From contig JBGUEO010000019.1 in assembly GCA_041821315.1 (NCBI GenBank), positions 1 through 64,000 of the forward strand: 64,000 bases of DNA. The letters are read 5' to 3'. The DNA comes from DIGJ01 sp041821315 (GTDB taxonomy: Bacteria; Bacillota; Clostridia; Lachnospirales; Lachnospiraceae). A program made the position numbers and the translations under genes. The number at the start of each line of letters is the position of its first letter. Within the stretch, counting starts at the first letter, position 1. The notes under the pieces were generated by a model, which saw only the letters and a program-made list of their open reading frames with translations, was not told the DNA's origin and ran no database searches. Shown piece by piece: positions 25,374 to 34,884 of this stretch.

Positions 25374-26747
25374 GTGGTACATCAGTACAAAAATAATGGA
25401 TACAATATTGTGTTAGATGTAAATAGTGGATGTGTTCATGCAGTGGATGAATTAACATATGACATAATTGCTCTTTATGAAACAACAACTAAAACAGAAA
25501 TCATCAACCAGATGTGTTCTGTCTATGGAAACGATAAGATATCAAAACAAGAAATTGAAGAAATACTCGATGAAATCGAAGAATTAAAAGAGGCGGGGAA
25601 TCTATTTGCTGAAGATATTTATAAAGATTACATTTTGGATGTAAAAAAGAGAGAAACCGTAGTAAAAGCGCTATGCCTTCATATTGCACATGACTGTAAT
25701 TTAAAGTGCCGGTATTGTTTTGCAGAAGAAGGTGAATATAAGGGGCATCGCGAACTGATGTCTTACGAAGTTGGGAAAAAGGCACTTGATTTTTTAATTA
25801 AAAATTCGGGCAATCGTAGAAATTTAGAAGTTGATTTTTTTGGTGGTGAGCCACTTATGAACTTTGATGTAGTAAAGCAATTGGTTATATATGGTAGAGA
25901 ACTTGAGAAAAGTCATGATAAGAAGTTTCGCTTTACCTTGACAACAAATGGAGTATTATTAAATGATGATATTATGGAATTTGCGAACAAGGAAATGTCA
26001 AATGTTGTACTAAGTATAGATGGACGTAAAGAAGTACATGATTACATGAGACCAAGCAAAAACAACAAAGGAAGCTATGACTTGATTTTACCAAAGTTTA
26101 AAGCCTTAGCAGAAAGCAGAGATCAAAATAATTACTATGTTAGAGGAACTTTTACACACAACAATCTTGATTTTTCCAAAGATGTGCTTCATTTAGCAGA
26201 CCTGGGATTTAAACAGATTTCGATAGAGCCGGTTGTTTCACAACCAGAAGAGTTTTATGCAATTACCAAAGAGGATATTGCAAAAATCTGTGAAGAATAT
26301 GATGTTCTTGCAAAGGAAATGATACACCGTAAAAAAGAGGGAAGAGGATTTAATTTCTTCCATTTTATGATTGATCTAACGGGTGGACCATGTGTTGCAA
26401 AGCGTTTGTCAGGATGCGGTTCGGGAACGGAATATTTAGCAGTGACACCATGGGGAGATTTGTACCCTTGTCATCAGTTTGTTGGTGATGAAGATTTCAT
26501 AATGGGAAATGTAGATGAGGGCATTTTGCGAGAGGATATTGTGGATTCTTTTAAACAGTGTAATGTTTATTCCAAGCCAAAATGTCAAGAATGCTTTGCA
26601 AGGTATTACTGCAGTGGCGGTTGTGCAGCAAATGCTTATAATTTTCACGGAACGATTCATGATGCTTATGATATTGGTTGTGAATTGCAACGGAAACGTG
26701 TGGAATGTGCTATCATGATGAAGGTAGCAGAAAGTGAAATAGAATAA
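25374..26747 (+). CDS. scfB: SCIFF maturase, radical-SAM/SPASM enzyme
   Basis: 457 residues with a GTG start after GGGGTAA. Residues 5-90 form a peptide-recognition (RRE-like) region. The radical-SAM cluster motif is CNLKCRYCFAEEG, followed by FFGGEPLMNF. The C-terminal SPASM part has CGSGTEYLAVTPWGDLYPC, then CQECFARYYCSGGCAAN, for extra 4Fe-4S clusters. It installs thioether bridges in the SCIFF peptide encoded 137 bases upstream. Length, order and neighbours (secDF next) match the classic SCIFF locus. Confidence 0.95.
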   Translation: MVHQYKNNGYNIVLDVNSGCVHAVDELTYDIIALYETTTKTEIINQMCSVYGNDKISKQEIEEILDEIEELKEAGNLFAEDIYKDYILDVKKRETVVKALCLHIAHDCNLKCRYCFAEEGEYKGHRELMSYEVGKKALDFLIKNSGNRRNLEVDFFGGEPLMNFDVVKQLVIYGRELEKSHDKKFRFTLTTNGVLLNDDIMEFANKEMSNVVLSIDGRKEVHDYMRPSKNNKGSYDLILPKFKALAESRDQNNYYVRGTFTHNNLDFSKDVLHLADLGFKQISIEPVVSQPEEFYAITKEDIAKICEEYDVLAKEMIHRKKEGRGFNFFHFMIDLTGGPCVAKRLSGCGSGTEYLAVTPWGDLYPCHQFVGDEDFIMGNVDEGILREDIVDSFKQCNVYSKPKCQECFARYYCSGGCAANAYNFHGTIHDAYDIGCELQRKRVECAIMMKVAESEIE

Positions 26748-26791
26748 AGAAAAATATTTTGTGTAAATATGTAAGAAAACGACTTAAGATA

Positions 26792-26820
26792 GTGACAAAT
26801 TTATGCATTTGTGGTAATAT
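26792..26820 (+). promoter_or_regulatory. Promoter of secDF
   Basis: GTGACA (26792-26797), 17 bases, TAATAT (26815-26820) with an extended TGG just before it. Confidence 0.6.
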
Positions 26821-26895
26821 GACACGTGGATGTTTGTCTAATAAAACATAAATTGGACATACGTGAGATATGTAAGAGAAAAGGAGAAAATGAAA

Positions 26896-29049
26896 ATGAA
26901 AGAGACAAAGAATGGCTGGCTACACGTTGTATTAATTGTAGCAGCAATTGCACTTTGCTCCTATGTGGCACTTGTAGGTATTGGGAATGGTCACAAAGGA
27001 AGCGTAGAAAACATTCGCTTAGGTTTGGATCTAGCTGGTGGCGTTAGTATCACATATCAGACAGATATCAAGAACCCTACCTCAGAAGAAATGGCTGATA
27101 CGGTTTATAAGATGCAAAAACGTGCAGAAAATTATAGTACAGAAGCTCAGGTTTACCAAGAAGGAAACAATCGTATTAATATTGACATTCCTGGTGTAAC
27201 TGATGCGAATGAAATTTTAGCGCAACTTGGTAAAGCAGGTTCTATCCAGTTTAGTGACGAGGATGGAAATGTAGTTATAGATGGTTCTGATATTCAGACG
27301 GCTGAAGCTACAACACAGACCAATCAAACGACCGGTGTTACAGAATATGTTGTAAAACTTACATTAAATGCTACTGGAAAAGAGAAATTTGCAGAAGCTA
27401 CCACAGCAAATGTTGGTAAGACGATTTCTATTATTTATGATGATAAAGCAATCTATACACCAACGGTATCCACTGCTATTACAGATGGTGTTGCTATTAT
27501 CAGCGGTCAAGACAGCATGGATGAATCAAAACAATTAGCTTCCGTTATTCGAATTGGTGCACTTCCACTTGAATTAAAAGAAGTTCGTTCGAATGTTGTT
27601 GGTGCAAAACTTGGATTAGAAGCAATTAATACAAGCTTAATTGCAGGGGCAATTGGATTTTTACTTGTTATTTTATTCATGATTTTTATATATCGCGTTC
27701 CAGGAGTGATTGCAAGTATTGCTTTGCTTTTATATGTCAGCTCAGAAATGGTTATATTGAATGGTTTAAATGTTACGCTAACTCTTCCAGGTGTGGCGGG
27801 TATTATTTTATCCATTGGTATGGCAGTGGATGCAAATGTTATTATCTTTACACGAATCCGAGAAGAAATTTCAAGTGGAAAGACAGTACGATCTGCTATT
27901 AAACTTGGATTTGACAAGGCTCTTTCTGCAATTGTGGATGGAAATGTAACTACATTGATTGCAGCAGCAGTACTTTATTTTATGGGTACTGGTACAATTA
28001 AGGGTTTTGCAACTACATTAGCAATCGGTATTCTTTTGTCGATGTTTACCGCACTTGTTATTACCAAACTTTTGTTACATGCCTTTTATAGTATGGGATG
28101 TGATGATGTAAAATTCTATGGTACACAAAAGGTAAGAGAACCTTGGGATTTTGTTGGAAATATAAAAAAAACATATGCAGTTGCTCTTGTATTAATTACG
28201 TTTGGTATTGTAATGCTTTTCGTAAATAAGAATCAAATTGGAGAAATTTTAAATTATGGTCTTGATTTTCGTGGTGGTACTTCTACAGAAATCACTTTTA
28301 ATGAACCAATAACGGATGAAACACAAAAAGCGGTAGAAGCTGCATTTAAAGATGTAGCAGGATCGAACGTGGAAACTTCAAAAGTTCAAGATTCGGATGC
28401 TTTGATTATTAAAACAGGAGAACTTACACTGGATCAAAGAAGTACACTTGAAACTGCGTTGATAAGTGATTTTGGTGTGGATGAAGCGAATATTCAAACA
28501 GAGAGTATTAGTGCTACGGTTAGTAATGAAATGAAAAGTGATGCAATTGTTTCTGTAATTATAGCAAGTATCTGTATGTTGATTTATATTTGGATTCGCT
28601 TTAAGGATATTAAATTTGGAGCGGGTGCGGTAGTGGCATTGCTTCATGATGTTTTGATTGTACTTATGGTATATGCGGTATCTAAAATTTCGATAGGAAA
28701 TACCTTTATTGCATGTATGTTAACCATTGTTGGTTATTCCATCAATGCAACGATTGTAATTTATGACCGTATTCGTGAAAATAAGGGAGCAGCTCGAAAT
28801 AAAGAGGCACTTGCCAAGGTTGTAAATAAGAGTATTACTGAGACTCTTACAAGAAGTATAAATACATCGTTTACAACATTTATTATGATATTTATGCTAG
28901 CACTTTTAGGTGTAGATTCAGTTCGTGAATTTGCGATTCCTTTGATCGCTGGAATCCTTGCAGGTGGATATTCTTCTGTGTTTATATCAGGAACCCTGTA
29001 TTATCTGTTTAAAACAAATTTTTCTAAAAATGTGAAAACAAGAAGATAG
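26896..29049 (+). CDS. secDF: Fused protein-export protein SecDF
   Basis: About 717 residues. I prefer the ATG at 26896, 9 bases after AAGGAG, to the ATG at 26890 or 26863. SecD part: LGLDLAGGVSITYQTD at the first extracytoplasmic domain and AVDANVIIFTRIREEIS in the membrane. SecF part: GLDFRGGTSTEITF and GYSINATIVIYDRIREN. Twelve membrane segments are expected. SecDF uses the proton gradient to pull exported proteins across the membrane. Fusion of secD and secF is common in Firmicutes. The SCIFF genes lie just upstream, the usual clostridial order. Confidence 0.95.
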   Translation: MKETKNGWLHVVLIVAAIALCSYVALVGIGNGHKGSVENIRLGLDLAGGVSITYQTDIKNPTSEEMADTVYKMQKRAENYSTEAQVYQEGNNRINIDIPGVTDANEILAQLGKAGSIQFSDEDGNVVIDGSDIQTAEATTQTNQTTGVTEYVVKLTLNATGKEKFAEATTANVGKTISIIYDDKAIYTPTVSTAITDGVAIISGQDSMDESKQLASVIRIGALPLELKEVRSNVVGAKLGLEAINTSLIAGAIGFLLVILFMIFIYRVPGVIASIALLLYVSSEMVILNGLNVTLTLPGVAGIILSIGMAVDANVIIFTRIREEISSGKTVRSAIKLGFDKALSAIVDGNVTTLIAAAVLYFMGTGTIKGFATTLAIGILLSMFTALVITKLLLHAFYSMGCDDVKFYGTQKVREPWDFVGNIKKTYAVALVLITFGIVMLFVNKNQIGEILNYGLDFRGGTSTEITFNEPITDETQKAVEAAFKDVAGSNVETSKVQDSDALIIKTGELTLDQRSTLETALISDFGVDEANIQTESISATVSNEMKSDAIVSVIIASICMLIYIWIRFKDIKFGAGAVVALLHDVLIVLMVYAVSKISIGNTFIACMLTIVGYSINATIVIYDRIRENKGAARNKEALAKVVNKSITETLTRSINTSFTTFIMIFMLALLGVDSVREFAIPLIAGILAGGYSSVFISGTLYYLFKTNFSKNVKTRR

Positions 29050-29070
29050 ACGTAAAACAGATAAGAATTG

Positions 29071-29122
29071 AAAAGGGATGTTGTAAAATAGATGATTTAT
29101 TCTAGTTTGCAACATCTCTTTT
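29071..29122 (+). terminator. Terminator after secDF
   Basis: AAAAGGGATGTTGTAAA (29071-29087) pairs, with one G-U and one mismatch, with TTTGCAACATCTCTTTT (29106-29122). It ends in a T run. Confidence 0.7.
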
Positions 29123-29179
29123 ATTTTGGATGTTGTTGTGATATGATTTATTAGGAATGGATATAAAGGGGTAGATTAT

Positions 29180-30922
29180 TTGAGAGAAAATTGGTTTATT
29201 AAGAATAAAAAGGGCGATTTTAGCTTAATTGCAAAGGGGCACCAGATTGATCCAGTGATTGCACAACTTATTGTTAATCGAGGAATTCACTGTAACGAGG
29301 AAATGGATCAATACCTAAATCCTTCCTTAAGCAATATGCACAATCCGTTAGCAATGAAAGATATAGAAAAAGCATGTGAATTATTAAAAAAGAAAATAAG
29401 TGAAGGCAGGAATATTCGCGTAATTGGTGATTATGATGTGGATGGAGTTATGGCAACCTATATATTTGTTACAGGTCTTTTAAACTGTGGTGCTAAGGTT
29501 GATTATGAAATACCTGATCGTATGCGGGATGGATATGGAATTAACATAGAGATTGTAAAAAAGGCAGTCTTAGATGGAATTGATACCATACTTACTTGTG
29601 ATAATGGGATTGCGGCAAGAGAACCAATTCAATATGCAAAAGAGAAAAATCTTACTGTAATCGTAACCGATCATCATGATATCCCAATTGTAGAGGGAAT
29701 TCCAGATGCGGATGCGGTAGTAAATCCAAAACAAGAAGATTGCCAGTATCCATATAAGGGAATCTGTGGAGCAATGGTTGCCTTTAAATTAATGGAAGTG
29801 CTATATGATAAATGTCTTGTAGCACATGAACGGGTACATGAATTATTTGAGTATGTAGCAATTGCGACTGTTTGTGATGTTATGGATTTGCGTGATGAAA
29901 ACCGAATTGTTGTAAAGACAGGAATTAGCTGTTTTGAACAGACAAAGAATATAGGGTTGCAAGCATTGCAAGAAGAATGTGGGTTGTTGGGGAAAGCAAT
30001 TAGTGCATACCATTTTGGTTTTGTAATTGGTCCATGTATTAATGCATCTGGAAGGCTTGAATCTGCAAAGCTTAGTCTTAAGTTACTTTTTGCTAGGAAA
30101 AAGGAAGAAGCAAGTTATTATGCAAAACGATTAAAGGAACTGAATGACAAACGAAAGAAAATGACAGAAACTAATCTCCAACAGGCAATCGAAGTGGTTG
30201 AAAGCTCGAAGAGAGGGGATGATAAAGTGCTGGTCGTATATCTGAATGATTGTCATGAAAGTCTGGCTGGAATCTTAGCTGGAAGACTAAGAGAACGATA
30301 TTATAAACCAACTTTGGTGCTTACAAAGACGGAACATGTAGTAAAAGGTTCTGGACGATCGATTGAGGAATATCATATGTTTGAGGAATTGAGCAAATGC
30401 AGTGATATTCTTTTGAAATTTGGCGGACATCCAATGGCGGCGGGTTTATCTCTTATGGAAGAGAATGTAGATGAACTTCGTCGGCGTCTGAATGCAAATA
30501 CAACATTAACAGAAGGTGATTTAACAAAAAAAGTGTCATTTGATATGGTTTTGCCGTTTGAAAAAATAGGAATTCCACTCATTCGGCAGATGGAATGTCT
30601 AGAACCGTATGGTAAAGGAAATGAAAAACCGCTTTTTGTTTTAAAGGATGTGGTGTTTATTAGTGCACAGGTTCTAGGGGTGAATAAAAATGTTTTGAAA
30701 TGTAAGCTACAAACCAACCAAGCAGAGGGCTTTTATACGGGAATGATCTTTCAAAACATAATGGGGTTTTGTGAAACGCTGGAAGAAAAATATGGTATAG
30801 GTGCATTTGATGAGTTACTGTCCCATAAAAAAACATATGTTATGGATGTTGTATTCGGACTAAATATCAATGAATACAATGGCCTTGAAAGTGCGCAGAT
30901 CATCATACAAAGTGTACGGTAA
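29180..30922 (+). CDS. recJ: Single-stranded-DNA exonuclease RecJ
   Basis: 580 residues, TTG start after AAAGGGG. DHH-family metal motifs are intact: VIGDYDVDGVMATYIF, TCDNGIAA, VTDHHDIP and a DHHA1 motif FGGHPMAAGLSL. A C-terminal OB-fold segment follows (KNVLKCKL). It degrades single-stranded DNA 5' to 3' in mismatch and recombinational repair. RecJ next to secDF is frequent in Clostridia. The C-terminal extension seen in Bacillus RecJ is shorter here. Confidence 0.94.
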   Translation: MRENWFIKNKKGDFSLIAKGHQIDPVIAQLIVNRGIHCNEEMDQYLNPSLSNMHNPLAMKDIEKACELLKKKISEGRNIRVIGDYDVDGVMATYIFVTGLLNCGAKVDYEIPDRMRDGYGINIEIVKKAVLDGIDTILTCDNGIAAREPIQYAKEKNLTVIVTDHHDIPIVEGIPDADAVVNPKQEDCQYPYKGICGAMVAFKLMEVLYDKCLVAHERVHELFEYVAIATVCDVMDLRDENRIVVKTGISCFEQTKNIGLQALQEECGLLGKAISAYHFGFVIGPCINASGRLESAKLSLKLLFARKKEEASYYAKRLKELNDKRKKMTETNLQQAIEVVESSKRGDDKVLVVYLNDCHESLAGILAGRLRERYYKPTLVLTKTEHVVKGSGRSIEEYHMFEELSKCSDILLKFGGHPMAAGLSLMEENVDELRRRLNANTTLTEGDLTKKVSFDMVLPFEKIGIPLIRQMECLEPYGKGNEKPLFVLKDVVFISAQVLGVNKNVLKCKLQTNQAEGFYTGMIFQNIMGFCETLEEKYGIGAFDELLSHKKTYVMDVVFGLNINEYNGLESAQIIIQSVR

Positions 30923-31000
30923 TTACTTGTACGAGGACAAACATGCAAAGCTACAAATGAGTGTAATGCATGGATTTATGTGAATGCAGAATGGAGAATT

Positions 31001-32077
31001 ATGTCAGTGAACGATGCGATTATGTATATTATGGCGGGGGGTGTTTTACTTGGTGGTCTAGATCACCTATTTGGAAATCATTTCGGATTAGGAAACAAAT
31101 TTGAAGAGGGATTTATGCTGCTAGGGACATCTGCTCTTAGCATGGCAGGAATCATTTGTCTAGCACCATTTATTGCATCGTTTCTAGGTCCCGCTATTTC
31201 ACCACTTTATCAATTTTTTGGTGCAGATCCTTCTATGTTTGCAAGTGTTCTGGCACTTGATATGGGTGGATATCCCCTTGCTATGGAACTTGCAAAAAAT
31301 GCAGCAGTTGGAGCTTATAGTGGAATTATAGTTGCATCAATGCTTGGATGTACAATGGTATTTGTAATACCAGTCGGTCTTTCTATGATAGAAAAAGAAG
31401 ATCAACCTTATTTTGCAAAGGGATTAATGATTGGACTAGCTACTATGCCAGTTGGAACGGTTTTGGGTGGGATGGTTGCCAGATTGTCGTTTCCACTTAT
31501 TGTACTCAACAATATACCAATATTGCTATTATCTATTTTACTGATTGTAGGACTATATAAGGTTCCAGGAAAAATGGTGTCTGGATTTGTTATATTTGGA
31601 ACAGTGATTAAGAAAATTACGATAGTTGGACTTATGCTAAGTGCATTTACATCACTTACCGGAATTGAGGTTATTAAAGGTATGGGTGCATTAGAGGATG
31701 CGATGAAAACGGTTGTAAATATATGTATTGTATTATTGGGCAGTCTGCCAATTGCTTATTTATTACAGCGTTTATTGGAAAAGCCACTAAGAGCCATTGG
31801 AAGACGGCTTGGGATGAATAGCACTTCGATTGCTGGGATTTTAATTAGTCTCGTATCTACATTACCAGTTTTTATGATGATAAAGGATATGAATCCTAGG
31901 GGAAAGATTGTTTGCGTATCATTTTTTGTGGCTTCTGGAGCTGTATTTGGGGCTCACCTTGGATTTACCGCAAGCATGGAGCCTAGCCTAGTTCCTGCAC
32001 TGATTGTAGCTAAGCTTACTGGTGCAATTTCGGCAATATTAACGGCTCTATTTTTTACGAAAAAACAAAGAAATTAA
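31001..32077 (+). CDS. eutH: EutH-type ethanolamine permease
   Basis: 358 residues from the ATG at 31001, which follows GGAG; an upstream in-frame GTG at 30980 lacks a site. About 10 membrane segments; LASVLALDMGGYPLAMELAK, then GAYSGIIVASMLGCTMVF and GAVFGAHLGFTASMEPSLVP are characteristic EutH sequences. EutH lets ethanolamine into the cell. No other eut gene, shell protein or ethanolamine regulator is near, so this is an isolated copy. It is followed 35 bases later by an aminopeptidase, perhaps on the same transcript. Confidence 0.88.
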   Translation: MSVNDAIMYIMAGGVLLGGLDHLFGNHFGLGNKFEEGFMLLGTSALSMAGIICLAPFIASFLGPAISPLYQFFGADPSMFASVLALDMGGYPLAMELAKNAAVGAYSGIIVASMLGCTMVFVIPVGLSMIEKEDQPYFAKGLMIGLATMPVGTVLGGMVARLSFPLIVLNNIPILLLSILLIVGLYKVPGKMVSGFVIFGTVIKKITIVGLMLSAFTSLTGIEVIKGMGALEDAMKTVVNICIVLLGSLPIAYLLQRLLEKPLRAIGRRLGMNSTSIAGILISLVSTLPVFMMIKDMNPRGKIVCVSFFVASGAVFGAHLGFTASMEPSLVPALIVAKLTGAISAILTALFFTKKQRN

Positions 32078-32112
32078 TTTAAGTGCTGCGAAAGCGGCAG
32101 ATAGGAGCAATT

Positions 32113-33903
32113 ATGATTAAACAACGATTAAACGCATTACGGGAAGAAATGAAAAAGAGAAACATTGATATGTATGTAATACCAACTTCTGACTTTCATG
32201 AATCTGAATATGTAGGAGAGTATTTTAAGGCTAGAAAATATATAACAGGGTTTACCGGTTCAGCCGGAACCGCAGTTGTAACAATGGACGAAGCTGGACT
32301 TTGGACGGATGGTAGATATTTTATTCAAGCTGCGAATCAATTAGAAGGAAGTGGAGTATCCTTATACCGTATGGGAGAAGAAGGTGTTCCTAGTGTAGGG
32401 GAATTTATTAGAAAAGAATTAAAAGAGGGGGGATGTCTTGGATTTGATGGTCGTGTTATTAATGGTAAATTGGGAGAAGACTTTGAATCAATTGTTCACA
32501 AAAAAAATGGAAAACTTTTTGTAGAAGAAGATTTAATTGATCGTATCTGGACAGACAGACCAGAACTATCAAAAGAGCAGGGCTACGTTTTGGATGAAAA
32601 ATATGCAGGTAAATCAGCGAAAGAGAAGCTACATGAAGTGAGAAGCATAATGAGGGATAGGGGAGCCAGTGTTCATATTATAACATCACTAGATGACATT
32701 GCCTGGCTGTTTAATATTCGTGGAAATGATATCAAAAGTTTTCCTGTTATTTTATCATATGCTGTGATTACAATAGAAGAGAGCATTTTGTTTGTAAATA
32801 AAGAAGTATTAAACGATGAACTGATTGAGCATCTAGACCGCAACCATATTATGGTAAAAGAGTATCATCAAATTTATGAGTATATTCCGACCCTTTCGAA
32901 AGAAGAAGTTGTTTTAATGGATAAAACACTTGTAAATTTTAGAATCTGTCATAGTTTACAAAAAGAGATACAAGTTATTCATGCAAAGAATCCAAGTATG
33001 CTTATGAAGGCAATTAAAAATCCAATCGAATTAAGCAATACGAGGAATGCACACATTAAAGATGGAGTTGCTTTTACAAAATTTATGTATTGGCTTAAAA
33101 ATAGCATAGAAAAAGAATCGATTACAGAAATCAGTGCATCGGATTACTTGGAAGAGAGAAGAAGAGAGCAGGACGGCTTCATTGAGTTAAGCTTTGCTAC
33201 AATAAGTGCCTATGGAGCGAATGCGGCAATGATGCATTATTCTGCGACAAATGAAACAAATACCGAGTTAAAGCCAGAAGGGTTTTTATTGGTGGATTCG
33301 GGTGGACATTACTTTGAAGGATCGACCGATATTACAAGAACAATAGCACTTGGGATGCTAACGGAGAAACAAAAATTACATTTTACGCTAGTTGCGCGTT
33401 CTAATTTAAATCTTGCAGCAGCAAAATTTTTATATGGATGCTCTGGGTTAAACTTAGATATTTTATCAAGAGGTCCGTTATGGAATCTGGGAATTGATTA
33501 TAAATGTGGAACTGGGCATGGAATTGGATATTTATTAAATGTTCATGAAGGACCAAATGGTTTTCGATGGAAAATTGTTCCAGAGAGAAATGACAGTGCA
33601 CCACTCGAAGAGGGAATGATTACAACCGATGAACCGGGAGTTTATTTAGAGGGAGAATATGGGATTCGCACGGAAAACGAACTGATTTGTCTAAAAGGAG
33701 AAAAAAATGAATATGGTCAGTTTATGCACTTTGAAACAATTACGTATGCGCCAATTGATCTAGATGCCATTATTCCAGAAGAAATGACACGACATGAAAA
33801 AAAATTATTAAATGAGTATCATCATTTGGTATATGAAAAAATTGCGCCATATCTTACCCTGGAAGAGGCAGGATGGTTAAAGACATATACGAGGGAAATC
33901 TAG
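32113..33903 (+). CDS. M24B Xaa-Pro aminopeptidase
   Basis: 596 residues from the ATG at 32113 (ATAGGAG upstream), the long three-domain form typical of Firmicutes. Two creatinase-like N-terminal domains (TGFTGSAGTAVVTMDEAGLW; LDDIAWLFNIRGNDI) precede the catalytic pita-bread fold. The metal ligands are visible: DSGGHYFEGSTDITRT (two Asp), GTGHGIGYLLNVHEGP (His), MITTDEPGVY and GIRTENEL (two Glu). It removes N-terminal residues before proline from peptides in the cytosol. Confidence 0.92.
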   Translation: MIKQRLNALREEMKKRNIDMYVIPTSDFHESEYVGEYFKARKYITGFTGSAGTAVVTMDEAGLWTDGRYFIQAANQLEGSGVSLYRMGEEGVPSVGEFIRKELKEGGCLGFDGRVINGKLGEDFESIVHKKNGKLFVEEDLIDRIWTDRPELSKEQGYVLDEKYAGKSAKEKLHEVRSIMRDRGASVHIITSLDDIAWLFNIRGNDIKSFPVILSYAVITIEESILFVNKEVLNDELIEHLDRNHIMVKEYHQIYEYIPTLSKEEVVLMDKTLVNFRICHSLQKEIQVIHAKNPSMLMKAIKNPIELSNTRNAHIKDGVAFTKFMYWLKNSIEKESITEISASDYLEERRREQDGFIELSFATISAYGANAAMMHYSATNETNTELKPEGFLLVDSGGHYFEGSTDITRTIALGMLTEKQKLHFTLVARSNLNLAAAKFLYGCSGLNLDILSRGPLWNLGIDYKCGTGHGIGYLLNVHEGPNGFRWKIVPERNDSAPLEEGMITTDEPGVYLEGEYGIRTENELICLKGEKNEYGQFMHFETITYAPIDLDAIIPEEMTRHEKKLLNEYHHLVYEKIAPYLTLEEAGWLKTYTREI

Positions 33904-33942
33904 GAAGTAAGGAAATTGTAAGAATTGTTATGGGAACTTAAC

Positions 33943-33971
33943 TTGCAAAATAATATGCCTTTCCATAAAAT
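33943..33971 (+). promoter_or_regulatory. Promoter of the permease/adaptor operon
   Basis: TTGCAA (33943-33948), 17 bases, TAAAAT (33966-33971), about 47 bases before the first start codon at 34018. Confidence 0.65.
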
Positions 33972-34017
33972 AAGAGATAGAAATAAAGAAGCGTAACATA
34001 TGCAGACAGGAGTAGAA

Positions 34018-34884
34018 ATGAGAGAACGAACGAAAAAAAAACTCAAATCGGCAGCATTTTTAAGTCCTAGTTTACTAGGACTTTTGGTGTTTTTTGTATT
34101 ACCATTTATGGTTGTAATCTATTACTCGTTAGTAGATAACCCCATTAATCATGAAATTGTGTTTTTTACAAATTTTATTAATGTTATTCATAATCAGGCA
34201 TTTTTGCAAGCTGCTAAGAATACCGCGATGTTTTCTATAGTAGTAGTTCCGCTGGCAGTTATATTGTCATTGGCACTTGCAATCTTATTAGATAGTCGCA
34301 TTCCATTTCGAAGTCAGTTTCGTACATTTTTTTTATGCCCAATGATGGTGCCAGTTGCTTCCATTGTTTTAATCTGGCAGGTATTGTTTCATTTTAATGG
34401 TGCGGTCAATGGAGTATTGCAAAACTTTGGAGTTAGTCCAATTGACTGGTTAAAGTCTGATTATAGTCAGATTGTAATTGTGATTTTGTTTTTATGGAAG
34501 AACTTAGGGTATGATATGATTTTATTTATGGCAGCACTTGGAAATATTCCAAAAGAATTATTAGAAGTTACCACGCTAGATTCTTCGAATTCTTTGGTAC
34601 AATTTTTTTATATCAAACTTCGTTATCTTTCACCAACGATTTTATTTGTAACGATATTATCACTTATTAATTCATTTAAAATATTTCGTGAAGTATATTT
34701 ATTAACGGGGGATTATCCGTATGATACACTTTATATGCTTCAAAATTTTATGAATAATACCTTCCAGTCAATGGATTACCAGAAACTTTCTTCTGCGGCA
34801 ATTTTAATGGCACTCGTAATGGTAATTATTATTGGCATACTATTCTATACAGAAAATAAATACGGAGAGGATGTGGAGGGGTGA
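34018..34884 (+). CDS. MalF/UgpA-type ABC transporter permease
   Basis: 288 residues from the ATG at 34018 (ACAGGAG upstream). Six membrane segments; the EAA loop reads NIPKELLEVTTLDSSNSLVQ. This is the binding-protein-dependent permease fold used for oligosaccharides and glycerol-phosphate. It is the first gene of a five-gene operon and overlaps the second permease by 4 bases. No ATPase gene is present, so an MsmX-type shared ATPase would be needed. The substrate is unknown. Confidence 0.88.
   Translation: MRERTKKKLKSAAFLSPSLLGLLVFFVLPFMVVIYYSLVDNPINHEIVFFTNFINVIHNQAFLQAAKNTAMFSIVVVPLAVILSLALAILLDSRIPFRSQFRTFFLCPMMVPVASIVLIWQVLFHFNGAVNGVLQNFGVSPIDWLKSDYSQIVIVILFLWKNLGYDMILFMAALGNIPKELLEVTTLDSSNSLVQFFYIKLRYLSPTILFVTILSLINSFKIFREVYLLTGDYPYDTLYMLQNFMNNTFQSMDYQKLSSAAILMALVMVIIIGILFYTENKYGEDVEG

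Noticed and set aside
28730..28800. SecF motif reads SINATIVIYDRIRE instead of the more common SIND form
   Set aside because: I believe this Asp-to-Ala form is common in clostridial SecDF, so it is not evidence of lost function.
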